Below are positions 21,501 to 31,929 of a DNA stretch of 64,000 nucleotides, one piece after another; position 1 is the first letter of the stretch; each line of letters starts with the position of its first letter. The position numbers were made by a program, and so were the translations under genes. Source of the DNA: Microbacterium sp. NIBRBAC000506063 (GTDB taxonomy: Bacteria > Actinomycetota > Actinomycetes > Actinomycetales > Microbacteriaceae); NCBI RefSeq assembly GCF_017968845.1, contig NZ_CP072876.1, forward strand, positions 1,674,001 through 1,738,000, given 5' to 3'. The notes under the pieces are model-generated. The model was not told where the DNA came from. It did not search any database and worked only from the letters and a program-made list of their open reading frames with translations.

Positions 21501-23362
21501 TCGAGATCCCGGTCGGCAGCGACTGCGTCGTCACCGAGGTCGGGCTGCCCGAGGTGAACGACCCCTCGTACACGTGGGAGACCGAGATGTCGATCGCGGG
21601 CGCGGAGGGCACCGACGACGGAGCCTCGATCGCCTTCGAGATCCCCGCGGATGCCGAGGCCTCTGTCCTCGTGACGGCGACCAACACGCTCAGCCGCGAG
21701 ATCGGCAGCTACGCGATCGCCAAGACCGCAGACCCGATCAGCGGCAGCACGGTCGAGCCGGGCGACGTCATCACCTACACCGTGACCGTCACTCCCGGCC
21801 AGATCGGCTTCGTCGACGACGTCGTGGTGGTCGACGACCTCGGCCAGGTCGTCCCGTTCGCCACGCTGGATGAGGACTCGCTCATCGCGTCGGCCGGCTC
21901 GGCCGCCGTCTCCGGCGACGCACTCGTCTGGACGATCGGTCGCGTGTCCGCCGGGACACCGCTCACCCTCACCTACGCGGTGACGGTGGATCCGGGCCAG
22001 TGGGGCGTCGAACTGCGCAACAGCGTGACCACGACGGGTGAGAACCCGCCGAGCGAATGCCCCGACTGCACCACGGAGCACTACACGCCCGCGTGGGAGA
22101 TCAGCAAGACCGCCGATCCCGACAGCGGCTCCGCCGTCGTCGCCGGCGACGTGATCACCTACACGCTCACGGCCGCGAACACGACCGAGAAGGCGACGGT
22201 GTCGGGAGCGACCGCCACCGACGACCTCTCCGGCGTGATCGGGTTCGCCGAGCTCGGCGCGCTGCCGGACGGCCTCACCCGCGATGGCGACGTACTGACC
22301 TGGGCGATCCCGGTCATGGAGCCCGGCGACACGGCCAGCGTCAGCTACGCGGTCACGGTCCGCGAGGGCTTCGACGGCGTGACGATCCGCAACGGCGTCG
22401 AGCCGGGCGACGGAGGGGAGTGCGTCGAGGACTGCGCGACCGTCCACCACACGCCGCGCTGGACGCTCTCGAAGTCGAGCGACCCGGCCAGCGGCTCGGT
22501 CGTCCTCCCCGGTGGTGAGGTGACTTACACGCTCACCATCGTCAACGAGGGCGAGGTCCCGGTCGCCGGCGCCGTCGCGATCGACGACCTGAGCGGCGTG
22601 CTGGCGCATGCCGAGCTGGTCGGCGAGCTTCCGGACGGACTCGAGCTCTCGGGCGAGACCCTCACCTGGACGCCTGGCACGATCGCCGTCGGGGCGACGG
22701 TCTCGGTGAGCTACACGATCGCGGTCGACGAGGACGCGCGCGGTGTGACGCTGCGCAACGTCGTCGTGCCGGAAGGTCCCGGCGGCGAGTGCACCGAGGA
22801 CTGCGCGACCTCCCACCCGGTTCCGGCGTGGACGATCGCCAAGTCGAGCACGCCCGGATCGGGATCGACCGTCGAGCGAGGGCAGACGGTGACCTACACG
22901 CTCACCGCCGTCAACGTCGGCGACGGCACGCTCTCGGGTGCGCTCGGAATCGACGATCTCAGCGATGTGCTGGCGCAGGCCACCCTCACGGGAGCCCTCC
23001 ACCCGACGCTGTCGCTGAGCGGTGAGACGCTCACCTGGACGATCCCCGACCTCGCGCCGGGCGAGACGGCGACGGTGAGCTACGCGGTGACGATCAACGC
23101 GGACGCCGAGCCGGCCCCGATCACCAACGTCGTCGTCCCCGCGGGCGCGCCGGGCGGGGAGTGCGCGGAGAGCTGCACGACGACGCACAACGTGCCGGGC
23201 ATTCTGGAGGGCAGTGACAGCGGCGGCCCCGGATTCCTGGGCGTCACGGGCGCGGACGTGCCCTGGGCGATCGGCGGTGCCGCGGTGGCGGCACTCCTCG
23301 CCGGCATCCTGCTCATCGCTTTCGGCCGCAGCCGCCGCGAGAAGGAGAGGCAGGCGGTCTGA
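15584..23362 (+). CDS. Giant LPxTG-like cell-wall protein with DUF5979 and DUF11 repeats (six frameshifts)
   Basis: ATG 15584 follows GGGGGAGA. A long Arg-rich signal peptide ends at ASA (residue 49). One base is missing at about 15788, 16064, 16113, 16510, 16660 and 19725; repair gives exactly 2594 aa. After a unique, Asn/Ser/Thr-rich N-terminal domain of about 400 residues come 13 tandem repeats of about 110 aa. Each starts like TGSLAITKTV and contains PAGxxCTVTE, SYxW and VTVxN, the DUF5979 pattern. Four DUF11-like repeats follow (KTADPDSGSxVxxGDVITYT ... ECxxDCxTxHxxP). The C-terminus is LGVTGA, a hydrophobic helix and RRKEK-like charges, a class E type sortase signal. It is probably a wall-anchored adhesin or stalk; the Cys pairs imply disulfide-braced repeats. 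Confidence 0.88.
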
Positions 23363-23371
23363 TCACGTCGT

Positions 23372-23409
23372 CCCTTGGCCCTTCCGCAAGCCGCTGGAAG
23401 GGCCAAGGG
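23372..23409 (+). terminator. Terminator of the giant surface protein gene
   Basis: CCCTTGGCCCTTCC (23372-23385) and GGAAGGGCCAAGGG (23396-23409) form a perfect 14-bp stem with a 10-base loop, starting ten bases after the stop codon. Confidence 0.85.
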
Positions 23410-23410
23410 C

Positions 23411-23561
23411 GAGGAACCTCAAGGGTTCCTCAGGAACGTCAGGTTTCCCCAAGACCCTGCGCAGTCCGATTGATGAGGCCTCCGGGGCAGTGGGCATTCT
23501 GTCTCCTGGGGAGATGACGTATCCGTCGATGCCCCGTCCGAACCCGAAGAACGGACGGGGC
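23411..23561 (+). promoter_or_regulatory. Hairpin-rich leader ending in an intrinsic terminator, before the alternate-signal gene
   Basis: GAGGAACC/GGTTCCTC (23411-23431) forms a first hairpin. About 100 unassigned bases follow, including GCCTCCGGGG and CTCCTGGGGAG, then GCCCCGTCCG (23531-23540) pairs with CGGACGGGGC (23552-23561) and is followed by TTTT. The last hairpin is a good intrinsic terminator 62 bases before the next ATG, the arrangement of an attenuator or riboswitch. No known riboswitch class is recognised. Confidence 0.45.
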
Positions 23562-23622
23562 TTTTCCATGGGTGCGCACCAGAGAGACTTCCCTCCGAAT
23601 GAACCCGATACGGAGACTTCTC

Positions 23623-24137
23623 ATGAACAGATTCGCCAAGGGCGCTGTCGCCGCAGGTGCCGGACTCGTCCTTCTTCTCGGCGGTGCCGGCTCGCTCGCG
23701 CACTGGAACGCGCAGGACGCGCTCGACGGGGGACCATCACCGCTGGAACGCTGACGCTCGAGGTCCAGGACGGAGCGTGGGCTCCGGAGATCACGACATG
23801 GGTTCCCGGTGACACCGCGACCTACACCGCCGACCTCGTGGTCGCGGCTGCGGGCGACCACATCCGGGGCGCGATCGCGGTCGCGGAGTCGTCGATCACC
23901 GGCGACGTCGAGTTCTTCGAGATCGCCTTCGTGACCGGTGCGGCAGAGGTGACCGGCGGCACCGGGTCCTTCGACACGGCGGCCGCCACCTTCAGCGGTC
24001 CGGGCGTGTACACCATCCCTGTCGAGGTGACCGTCACCTTCCCCTTCGGCGAGGAAGTGGACAACGATTCGCAGCAGGCATCGCTCGATCTCGAGGGCAT
24101 CGAGTTCACGGTGAAGCAGACTGCGGCGACGCCGTAG
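23623..24137 (+). CDS. Alternate-type signal peptide exported protein (TasA/SipW-dependent type; one frameshift)
   Basis: ATG 23623 after CGGAGAC. The N-terminus NRFAKGAVAAGAGLVLLLGG AGSLAHWN fits the alternate signal peptide class processed by SipW-like signal peptidases, with LAHWN in the typical post-cleavage place and TITAGTLTLE starting the mature chain. One G is missing near 23730; repaired length is 171 aa. The mature domain is beta-rich and Cys-free, ending in EGIEFTVKQTAATP. Such proteins form surface fibres or matrix components in Gram-positives. No SipW gene is visible, although the truncated ORF just downstream might be its remnant. Confidence 0.75.
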
Positions 24138-24197
24138 GGCGCTGGACGCCGTAGGGCGCTGGACGCGATGCGGCGCGCAGGGCGGCGCATCGCGTCC
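24131..24197 (+). terminator. 17-bp tandem duplication and terminator after the alternate-signal gene
   Basis: GCCGTAGGGCGCTGGAC occurs twice in tandem (24131-24147 and 24148-24164), the first copy containing the stop codon. A stem follows in which GGACGCGATGCG (24161-24172) pairs with CGCATCGCGTCC (24186-24197). Confidence 0.6.
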
Positions 24198-24239
24198 GGT
24201 TCCGAGTCCCTCTTCTGCGCCCGAAGCGAGGAACACACC

Positions 24240-24345
24240 GTGAAGAAGGTGAGCGACACCGCGCCGGGACGGGGAGTGCCGGCGCGCTCTCGCGACCGCG
24301 CACTTCTCGCGTTCGGCGCTGCCGCCGCCCTGCTCCTCGCGCTTT
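24240..24345 (+). pseudogene. N-terminal remnant of an exported or membrane protein
   Basis: From GTG 24240 the frame reads a basic start (VKKVSDTAPGRGVPARSRDR) and a hydrophobic segment (ALLAFGAAAALLLALSS). Gene-like sequence stops at about 24345, where the complementary strand begins to encode another truncated protein. The frame stays open to 24491 only as a shadow. Position after the alternate-signal gene suggests a SipW-type peptidase or another surface protein, but too little remains to tell. Confidence 0.35.
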
Positions 24346-24351
24346 CATCCA

Positions 24352-24700
24352 TTCCCGCCAGTCCGTACGACCAGGCCGCCCACATCGCAGGGAAGACCCA
24401 GAGCACGCCCATCGCCGCGCCGGTGGTCGCAGGCCGGAGGAGGGCGATCGCGATGACGTCGACGGCGGGTATGAGCGCGCTGAGGACATAGGGCAGCCGC
24501 TCCCACGGCAGGAGGACGGCTGCGGCGGTGGCCGCGAAGATCATGCTCGTGCCGAGGAGGAGCAGATCGTAATCGCTGACCTGGCCCAGGGCGATGACCG
24601 CGCCGGTCGCCAGCAGCACGCCCCCGCCGAGCAGAAACTGGTGGAGGATGATCGTATGAGATCTCGTGCCTCCGCGAGTGCTCGCATCCTGCCTGGTCAT
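24352..24700 (-). pseudogene. Truncated membrane sensor (N-terminal transmembrane domain only)
   Basis: On the minus strand, ATG 24698-24700 starts MTRQDASTRGGTRSHTIILH followed by four regular hydrophobic segments (LLGGGVLLATGAVIAL, LLLLGTSMIFAATAAAVLL, VLSALIPAVDVIAIALL, GVLWVFPAMWAAWSYGLAG). This is the shape of the membrane input domain of actinobacterial histidine kinases or diguanylate cyclases. The sequence loses gene character at about 24350, so no catalytic domain is present. It collides with the fragment at 24240. Confidence 0.5.
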
Positions 24701-25146
24701 GCTCCGACGGGATCGTGTCGAAACGGCGATCGAGAGTGCGTCCCGACCGCCGCGCCGACCGGTGCACCAGGGTGACGCGCGGGCGCGACACGCCCGGGTT
24801 TGCGGAAGGCGATCGGGCATGGCAGAATTGACAAGTTCCACATTTCTGCGTGCGCCCGGCGTGCGCAGAATCACTGCCAGGGCAGTGCATAGGCGGCGCA
24901 CATGCGCAGGGACCTAGGCCGCGGGCAGCAGAACAATCCCGACACCTTGAATATCGAGGTTCTGCCGTGCGCGGCGGAGGTCGGCATCCGCCTTCTGTAA
25001 GGCAGGCGGAATGACAGCAGAACAGTGGTGCGCAGATCGGTTCGCAAGATCCTGATCGGTGCCATGGCGTGAAGAACGCCGACGTGCGTCCAATGCCCCC
25101 GGGCCACCGGGTCGGTAAGACGCGAGAAAAGAGAGTGAGCAGACAA
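24701..25146 (+). other. Non-coding stretch ahead of rpsJ (S10 operon leader)
   Basis: No convincing ORF. It contains TTGACA at about 24827 without a clear -10 partner, a GCACTGCC / GGCAGTGC inverted repeat near 24885-24900, and an AT-richer patch (CACCTTGAATATCGAGG). AGAAAAGAGAG then precedes the rpsJ start. It should hold the S10 operon promoter and leader, which I cannot place exactly. Confidence 0.4.
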
Positions 25147-25455
25147 ATGGCGGGACAGAAGATCCGCATTCGCCTGAAGTCGTATGACCACGAGGTCATC
25201 GACACGTCGGCGCGAAAGATCGTCGACACCGTGACCCGTGCGGGCGCGACTGTCGTGGGCCCCGTGCCCCTTCCGACCGAGAAGAACGTCGTGTGCGTCA
25301 TCCGGTCGCCCCACAAGTACAAGGACAGCCGCGAGCACTTCGAGATGCGCACCCACAAGCGCCTGATCGACATCGTCGACCCGACGCCCAAGGCCGTCGA
25401 CTCGCTGATGCGTCTCGACCTCCCGGCCGATGTCAACATCGAGATCAAGCTCTGA
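25147..25455 (+). CDS. rpsJ: 30S ribosomal protein S10
   Basis: 102 aa, complete: [20 protein letters not shown] ... [12 protein letters not shown]10 binds the 30S head and, with NusB, acts in transcription antitermination. ATG 25147 is chosen because the peptide then begins at the conserved MAGQKIRI. First gene of the S10 operon, eight bases before rplC. Confidence 0.97.
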   Translation: MAGQKIRIRLKSYDHEVIDTSARKIVDTVTRAGATVVGPVPLPTEKNVVCVIRSPHKYKDSREHFEMRTHKRLIDIVDPTPKAVDSLMRLDLPADVNIEIKL

Positions 25456-25463
25456 GGTTCGAC

Positions 25464-26134
25464 ATGGCTGACATCAACTCCAAGATTTCCAAGGGCATGC
25501 TCGGCACCAAGCTCGGCATGACCCAGGTGTGGAACGAGAACGGCAAGCTCGTTCCCGTGACCGTGATCGAGCTCGCACCCAACGTGGTGACGCAGGTTCG
25601 CACGCCCGAGAAGGACGGCTACAACGCCGTTCAGATCGCCTACGGCCAGATCGACCCCGCAAGGTCACCAAGCCGCTGACCGCCCACTTCGAGGCCGCCG
25701 GCGTCACGCCGCGCCGCCACGTCACCGAGATCCGCACCGCGGATGCTGCTGACTACTCACTCGGTCAGGAGCTCACGGTCGACGGTCTGTTCGAGGCCGG
25801 CCAGCTCGTCGACGTCGTCGGCACGAGCAAGGGCAAGGGCACCGCGGGTGTCATGAAGCGCCACAACTTCGCGGGCGTCTCGGCATCGCACGGTGCACAC
25901 CGCAACCACCGCAAGCCCGGTTCGATCGGCGCCTCGTCGACTCCGAGCCGCGTCTTCAAGGGCATGCGCATGGCCGGCCGTATGGGCGGCGAGCGCGTGA
26001 CCGTCCTCAACCTCACGGTGCACGCCATCGACGCCGAGAAGGGTCTGCTGCTCGTCAAGGGCGCCGTCCCCGGCGCGCGCGGCCGCATCGTCTACGTCCG
26101 CAACGCAGTGAAGGGGCCTGAGACACATGGCTGA
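25464..26134 (+). CDS. rplC: 50S ribosomal protein L3 (one apparent frameshift)
   Basis: ATG 25464. The first frame reads to AYGQIDP. One C of the run near 25657-25660 is missing, after which [15 protein letters not shown] continues to TGA 26134. Repaired length is about 223 aa. The conserved [20 protein letters not shown] loop, which approaches the peptidyl transferase centre, is present. The 3' end overlaps rplD by eight bases. Confidence 0.95.
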
Positions 26135-26789
26135 CTCGACTCTCGCGCTCGACGTGCGCAGCGCCGCAGGCAAGAAGGCAGGCTCTGTCGAGCTTCCCGC
26201 CTCGGTGTTCGACGTCAAGACGAACATCCCGCTCATCCACCAGGTCGTCGTCGCGCAGCGCGCGGCGGCACGCCAGGGCACGCACGCCACGAAGACTCGC
26301 GGCGACGTCTCCGGTTCCGGCCGCAAGCCCTTCAAGCAGAAGGGCACGGGCAACGCCCGTCAGGGTTCGGTCCGGATGCCGCAGCACCGCGGCGGTGGCA
26401 CCGTCCACGGTCCGCAGCCGCGCGACTACTCGCAGCGCACCCCCAAGAAGATGATCGCCGCCGCCCTCGCGGGCGCGCTCAGCGACCGCCTTCGCGGTGA
26501 GCGCCTGCACGTCATCGAGTCCTTCGGCATCGAGGGCACGCCCTCGACCAAGGCCGCCGCGAGCTTCCTCGCCGAGGTCGCCCCGTCGAAGAACGTGCTC
26601 GTCGTGATCGAGCGCAATGACGAGCTGACCATCAAGAGCGTGCGCAACCTGCGCAACGTTCACGTGCTCAGCTTCGACCAGCTCAACGCCTACGACGTGA
26701 TCGTCTCGGACGACATCGTCTTCACCAAGGCCGCCCTCGACGCGTTCATCGCGTCGCGGACCGGCTCCAACGAGGAGGTCTCGGCATGA
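26127..26789 (+). CDS. rplD: 50S ribosomal protein L4
   Basis: 220 aa, intact. The conserved loop [20 protein letters not shown], which lines the exit tunnel, is clear, as is [12 protein letters not shown]4 also represses the S10 operon in some bacteria. Overlaps rplC by eight bases and rplW by four (ATGA). Confidence 0.97.
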   Translation: MADSTLALDVRSAAGKKAGSVELPASVFDVKTNIPLIHQVVVAQRAAARQGTHATKTRGDVSGSGRKPFKQKGTGNARQGSVRMPQHRGGGTVHGPQPRDYSQRTPKKMIAAALAGALSDRLRGERLHVIESFGIEGTPSTKAAASFLAEVAPSKNVLVVIERNDELTIKSVRNLRNVHVLSFDQLNAYDVIVSDDIVFTKAALDAFIASRTGSNEEVSA

Positions 26790-27109
26790 CCGCGAAGGAC
26801 AACGTCCTGGCCACGGCCGGCAACAAGGACCCGCGCGACATCATCCTGAAGCCGGTGGTCTCTGAGAAGAGCTACGGCCTCATCGACGAGGGCAAGTACA
26901 CGTTCCTCGTGGACCCGCGCGCCACCAAGACCGAGATCAAGCTCGCCATCGAGAAGATCTTCGGCGTCAAGGTTGCCGGCGTCAACACGATCAACCGCGT
27001 CGGCAAGGCCCGCCGCACCCGCTTCGGCACCGGCAAGCGCAAGGACACCAAGCGCGCCATCGTGACCCTGAAGTCGGGCACCATCGACATCTTCACGGCA
27101 GTCGGCTGA
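26786..27109 (+). CDS. rplW: 50S ribosomal protein L23
   Basis: 107 aa. It has a short non-conserved start ([18 protein letters not shown]) before the usual [20 protein letters not shown] core. L23 sits at the exit tunnel and docks signal recognition particle and trigger factor. Confidence 0.96.
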   Translation: MTAKDNVLATAGNKDPRDIILKPVVSEKSYGLIDEGKYTFLVDPRATKTEIKLAIEKIFGVKVAGVNTINRVGKARRTRFGTGKRKDTKRAIVTLKSGTIDIFTAVG

Positions 27110-27133
27110 CGGTCGGGATAGAGGACTAGAGAT

Positions 27134-27972
<839 letters not shown>

Positions 27973-27984
27973 GAGTAGAAGAAG

Positions 27985-28266
27985 ATGCCACGGAGTCTCA
28001 AGAAGGGCCCCTTCGTCGACGAGCACCTGCTGCGCAAGGTGGTCGGGCAGAACGAGGCCGGAACCAAGAACGTCATCAAGACCTGGTCGCGCCGATCGAT
28101 GATCATCCCCGCGATGCTCGGTCACACGATCGCCGTCCACGACGGTCGCAAGCACATCCCCGTGTTCGTGACCGAGACCATGGTCGGCCACAAGCTGGGC
28201 GAGTTCGCGCCCACCCGCACCTTCCGCGGCCACGAGAAGGACGACAAGAAGGGCCGTCGCCGCTGA
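27985..28266 (+). CDS. rpsS: 30S ribosomal protein S19
   Basis: 93 aa, complete, beginning [19 protein letters not shown] and ending [13 protein letters not shown]19 pairs with S13 at the 30S head near the A site. Twelve bases after rplB. Confidence 0.97.
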   Translation: MPRSLKKGPFVDEHLLRKVVGQNEAGTKNVIKTWSRRSMIIPAMLGHTIAVHDGRKHIPVFVTETMVGHKLGEFAPTRTFRGHEKDDKKGRRR

Positions 28267-28291
28267 CGCGGTGGCGCAAGAGGAGTAAGAA

Positions 28292-28690
28292 ATGGTGGAG
28301 TCCATCGCACGCGTGCGACACATCCGCGTGACCCCTCAGAAGGCTCGTCGTGTTGTCGCGCTCATCAAGGGCAAGCAGGCTCAGGAGGCCCTGGCCATCC
28401 TGAAGTTCGCCCCGCAGGGTGCCAGCGAGCCGATCTACAAGCTTGTCGCGTCGGCCATCGCCAACGCACAGGTGAAGGCGGACCGCGACGGCGAGTACCT
28501 CGATGAGCAGGACCTGTACGTGAAGAACGCGTACGTCGACGAGGGCACGACGCTCAAGCGTTTCCAGCCCCGCGCACAGGGTCGCGCATTCCAGATCAAG
28601 AAGCGCACGAGCCACATCACGGTCGTGCTCTCGACGCCGGAGGTCGCGGAGACCGCTGCCGGCGACAGCAACAAGAAGGCGAGCAAGTAA
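28292..28690 (+). CDS. rplV: 50S ribosomal protein L22
   Basis: 132 aa: [20 protein letters not shown] through the beta-hairpin region [20 protein letters not shown], which reaches into the exit tunnel. A short Ala/Lys-rich tail (GDSNKKASK) follows. TAATG junction with rpsC. Confidence 0.97.
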   Translation: MVESIARVRHIRVTPQKARRVVALIKGKQAQEALAILKFAPQGASEPIYKLVASAIANAQVKADRDGEYLDEQDLYVKNAYVDEGTTLKRFQPRAQGRAFQIKKRTSHITVVLSTPEVAETAAGDSNKKASK

Positions 28691-29436
28691 TGGGACAGAA
28701 GGTAAACCCGTACGGCTTCCGCCTCGGCATCACCACGGACCACGTGTCGCGCTGGTTCTCGGACTCGACGAAGCCCGGGCAGCGTTACGCCGACTACGTG
28801 GCCGAGGACATCAAGATCCGGGGCCTCCTGAAGACGCAGCTCGACCGCGCCGGTGTCTCGAACATCGAGATCGAGCGCACCCGTGACCGCGTCCGCGTCG
28901 ACATCCACACGGCCCGTCCGGGCATCGTGATCGGTCGTCGCGGCGCCGAGGCCGAGCGCATCCGTGGCGACCTCGAGAAGCTCACCGGCAAGCAGATCCA
29001 GCTCAACATCCTCGAGGTGAAGAACCCCGAGGCTGACGCCCAGCTGGTCGCACAGGGCATCGCCGAGCAGCTCTCCGCTCGCGTGGCGTTCCGCCGTGCG
29101 ATGCGCAAGGGCCTCCAGGGCGCCCAGCGCGCCGGCGCTAAGGGTGTCCGCATCCAGGTGTCCGGCCGTCTCGGCGGCGCGGAGATGAGCCGCTCCGAGT
29201 TCTACCGCGAGGGACGCGTTCCCCTGCACACGCTGCGCGCGAACATCGACTACGGCTTCTACGAGGCCCGCACGACGTTCGGCCGCATCGGCGTGAAGGT
29301 GTGGATCTACAAGGGCGACCTCACCAACAAGGAACTCGCACGTGAGCAGGCCAACCAGAAGCCTGCCCGTGACCGTGGCGACCGCCGTCGTGGCCCTCGT
29401 GCCGAGGCGCCGGTGGCAGAAGGAGCGTCGGCATAA
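28690..29436 (+). CDS. rpsC: 30S ribosomal protein S3
   Basis: 248 aa with N-terminal [13 protein letters not shown], the KH-domain [15 protein letters not shown], and the C-terminal domain. A basic/acidic tail ([20 protein letters not shown]) lies beyond the conserved core. S3 lines the mRNA entry channel. One-base overlap with rplP. Confidence 0.97.
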   Translation: MGQKVNPYGFRLGITTDHVSRWFSDSTKPGQRYADYVAEDIKIRGLLKTQLDRAGVSNIEIERTRDRVRVDIHTARPGIVIGRRGAEAERIRGDLEKLTGKQIQLNILEVKNPEADAQLVAQGIAEQLSARVAFRRAMRKGLQGAQRAGAKGVRIQVSGRLGGAEMSRSEFYREGRVPLHTLRANIDYGFYEARTTFGRIGVKVWIYKGDLTNKELAREQANQKPARDRGDRRRGPRAEAPVAEGASA

Positions 29437-29855
29437 TGCTCATCCCCCGCAAGGTCAAGTACCGCAAGCAGCACCACCCGGGCCGCTCGGGCCACGCCAC
29501 CGGCGGCACCAAGGTGTCGTTCGGCGAGTTCGGCATCCAGGCGCTCACCCCCGCCTATGTGACCAACCGTCAGATCGAGTCCGCTCGTATCGCGATGACC
29601 CGTCACATCAAGCGTGGTGGAAAGGTCTGGATCAACATCTACCCCGACCGTCCGCTCACGAAGAAGCCGGCCGAGACCCGCATGGGTTCCGGTAAGGGCT
29701 CGCCGGAGTGGTGGGTCGCAAACGTCAAGCCGGGTCGCGTCCTCTTCGAGGTCGCCGGCGTCAACGAGGAACTCGCTCGTGAAGCCCTGACCCGTGCCAT
29801 CCACAAGCTGCCTCTCAAGGCACGCATCATCAAGCGCGAGGAGGGCGACGCGTAA
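29436..29855 (+). CDS. rplP: 50S ribosomal protein L16
   Basis: 139 aa, complete: [20 protein letters not shown] and [21 protein letters not shown]16 helps position the A-site tRNA and is a late-assembly protein. Overlaps rpmC by one base. Confidence 0.97.
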   Translation: MLIPRKVKYRKQHHPGRSGHATGGTKVSFGEFGIQALTPAYVTNRQIESARIAMTRHIKRGGKVWINIYPDRPLTKKPAETRMGSGKGSPEWWVANVKPGRVLFEVAGVNEELAREALTRAIHKLPLKARIIKREEGDA

Positions 29856-30169
29856 TGGCGATCGGCACCAAGGAGCTCGCATCTGCCGAGCTCGACACGT
29901 TCGAAGACCAGCGCCTCGTCGAGGAGCTGCGCAAGGCCAAGGAGGAGCTGTTCAACCTCCGCTTCCAGTCGGCCACCGGCCAGCTGGACAGCCACGGCCG
30001 CATCCGCGCCGTCAAGCGCGACATCGCCCGTATCTACACCGTCATCCGTGAGCGCGAGCTCGGCATCCGTGCCACGCCCGCCGCCGTGGAGGCTCCGGCC
30101 AAGGCGAAGAAGTCGAAGGCGAAGAAGACCGAGGACACCTCGGACGACGCCGAAGGGAAGGCTGAGTAA
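29855..30169 (+). CDS. rpmC: 50S ribosomal protein L29 with C-terminal extension
   Basis: 104 aa. The L29 core ([35 protein letters not shown]) spans about residues 10-72. The last 30 residues are an added Ala/Lys/Glu-rich tail ([20 protein letters not shown]), well beyond the usual 65-80 aa. Confidence 0.95.
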   Translation: MAIGTKELASAELDTFEDQRLVEELRKAKEELFNLRFQSATGQLDSHGRIRAVKRDIARIYTVIRERELGIRATPAAVEAPAKAKKSKAKKTEDTSDDAEGKAE

Positions 30170-30591
30170 TGGCCGAAGAGAAGAAGGCCGCCACGAAGGC
30201 CCCCGCAGCGAAGGCTGCGGAGAAGAAGCCCGCCGCCAAGGCGACGAAGACCGCTGAGAAGAAGGCGGCGCCCGTCAAGGAGGCCGCACCGCAGGCTGCC
30301 GGCCACGAGTCGGCCGAGCACGACGTCCGCGACGCGGACGCCCGTGGTTACCGCAAGGCGCGCCGCGGCTACGTCGTCAGCGACAAGATGGACAAGACCA
30401 TCGTCGTCGAGGTCGAGGACCGCGTGAAGCACGCCCTGTACGGCAAGGTCATCCGCGTGTCGTCGAAGGTCAAGGCGCACGACGAGGCCAACACCGCCGG
30501 CATCGGCGACCTCGTCCTCATCAACGAGACCCGCCCGCTCAGCGCCACCAAGCGCTGGCGCCTGGTCGAGATCCTCGAGAAGGCCAAGTAA
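30169..30591 (+). CDS. rpsQ: 30S ribosomal protein S17 with N-terminal extension
   Basis: 140 aa against the usual 80-90. About 60 residues of Ala/Lys/Glu-rich sequence ([20 protein letters not shown]...) precede the OB-fold core starting [20 protein letters not shown]. Sequence continuity with no internal ribosome site supports the long start at 30169, which overlaps the rpmC stop (TAATG). Confidence 0.95.
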   Translation: MAEEKKAATKAPAAKAAEKKPAAKATKTAEKKAAPVKEAAPQAAGHESAEHDVRDADARGYRKARRGYVVSDKMDKTIVVEVEDRVKHALYGKVIRVSSKVKAHDEANTAGIGDLVLINETRPLSATKRWRLVEILEKAK

Positions 30592-30617
30592 GCCTTCGGC
30601 TTGCTTAAGGAGTAATT

Positions 30618-30986
30618 GTGATTCAGCAGGAATCCCGCCTCAAGGTCGCCGACAACACCGGCGCGAAGGAGCTGCTCACGATCCGCGTTCTCGGTGGCTC
30701 GCGCCGTCGTTACGCAGGTCTGGGTGACACCATCGTGGCCACGGTCAAGGACGCGATCCCCGGCGGCAACGTCAAGAAGGGCGACATCGTCAAGGCGGTC
30801 ATCGTCCGTTCGAAGAAGCAGACCCGTCGTCCCGACGGCTCGTACATCAAGTTCGACGAGAACGCGGCCGTCATCCTGAAGGCCGACGGCGAGCCCCGCG
30901 GCACGCGTATCTTCGGCCCGGTCGGTCGTGAGCTCCGTGACAAGAAGTTCATGAAGATCGTGTCGCTGGCACCGGAGGTCATCTGA
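30618..30986 (+). CDS. rplN: 50S ribosomal protein L14
   Basis: 122 aa, GTG start at 30618 behind AAGGAG. Conserved [20 protein letters not shown] and the C-terminal [21 protein letters not shown]14 forms part of the intersubunit bridge. First gene of the spc-type segment, 26 bases after rpsQ. Confidence 0.97.
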   Translation: MIQQESRLKVADNTGAKELLTIRVLGGSRRRYAGLGDTIVATVKDAIPGGNVKKGDIVKAVIVRSKKQTRRPDGSYIKFDENAAVILKADGEPRGTRIFGPVGRELRDKKFMKIVSLAPEVI

Positions 30987-30988
30987 TC

Positions 30989-31336
30989 ATGGCGAACATC
31001 AAGAAGGGTGACCTGGTCCAGGTCATCGCCGGCGCCCGTGACGAGCGCGGCAAGCAGGGCAAGGTCCTCGACGTCATCGTCGAGCAGGACCGCGTCATCG
31101 TGGAGGGCGTGAACTACGTCACCAAGCACACCCGCGTCGGACAGACCCAGCGCGGCACCAAGACGGGCGGCATCGAGACGATGGAAGCCCCGATCCACAT
31201 TTCCAACGTCGCCCTTGTCGACCCCGAGAGCAAGAAGCCGACCCGCGTCGGCCACCGCCTCGAGGAGCAGGTCAAGGACGGCAACAAGCGCACCGTCCGT
31301 GTGCGCTACGCCAAGAAGTCAGGCAAGGACCTCTGA
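30989..31336 (+). CDS. rplX: 50S ribosomal protein L24
   Basis: 115 aa with the KOW motif [20 protein letters not shown] near the start. L24 initiates 50S assembly at the 5' end of 23S rRNA. Two bases after rplN. Confidence 0.97.
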   Translation: MANIKKGDLVQVIAGARDERGKQGKVLDVIVEQDRVIVEGVNYVTKHTRVGQTQRGTKTGGIETMEAPIHISNVALVDPESKKPTRVGHRLEEQVKDGNKRTVRVRYAKKSGKDL

Positions 31337-31338
31337 GA

Positions 31339-31929
31339 ATGAGCAACGCAACTGCCGCGCCGGCTGGCAAGATCCAGCCGCGCCTGAAGCAGAAGTACCG
31401 TGAGGAAATCCAGCAGAAGCTGCAGGACGAGTTCGCGTACAAGAACGTCATGCAGATCCCGGGCCTCGTCAAGGTCGTCGTCAACACCGGCGTCGGTGAG
31501 GCGGCTCGCGACAGCAAGGTGATCGAGGGCGCCATCGACGACCTCACCCGGATCACCGGCCAGAAGCCGGTCGTGACCAAGGCCCGCAAGTCCATCGCCC
31601 AGTTCAAGCTGCGCGAGGGTCAGGCCATCGGTGCGCACGTCACCCTCCGTGGCGACCGCGCCTGGGAGTTCGTGGACCGTCTGGTCAACCTCGCGCTGCC
31701 CCGTATCCGCGACTTCCGCGGTCTCTCGGGCAAGCAGTTCGACGGCCACGGCAACTACACCTTCGGTCTCCAGGAGCAGAGCGTGTTCCACGAGATCGAC
31801 CAGGACAAGATCGACCGCGTCCGTGGTTTCGACATCACCGTCGTCACCTCGGCCAAGACGGACGAAGAGGGCCGTGCGCTGCTGCGTCACCTCGGGTTCC
31901 CCTTTACACAGCAGGACCCTGCTGCGTAA
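31339..31929 (+). CDS. rplE: 50S ribosomal protein L5
   Basis: 196 aa. It has a slightly long N-terminus ([20 protein letters not shown]) before the L5 core, with [34 protein letters not shown] and [20 protein letters not shown]. It binds 5S rRNA. It is followed by a 235-base gap instead of rpsN. Confidence 0.97.
   Translation: MSNATAAPAGKIQPRLKQKYREEIQQKLQDEFAYKNVMQIPGLVKVVVNTGVGEAARDSKVIEGAIDDLTRITGQKPVVTKARKSIAQFKLREGQAIGAHVTLRGDRAWEFVDRLVNLALPRIRDFRGLSGKQFDGHGNYTFGLQEQSVFHEIDQDKIDRVRGFDITVVTSAKTDEEGRALLRHLGFPFTQQDPAA

Noticed and set aside
19664..23188. Very long minus-strand ORF opposite the DUF5979 gene
   Set aside because: Composition (Arg, Gly, Asp, Val) is typical of the antisense frame of GC-rich repeat coding; the plus strand has the signal peptide, repeats and sorting signal.
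23431..23530. c-di-GMP-I riboswitch suggested by GCCTCCGG
   Set aside because: The rest of the conserved core (such as the CACGCACAGGGCAAACC-like segment and GNRA tetraloop receptor) is not present.
24240..24491. Complete 83-aa membrane protein
   Set aside because: Coding character ends near 24345; the remainder is the antisense of the truncated sensor gene.
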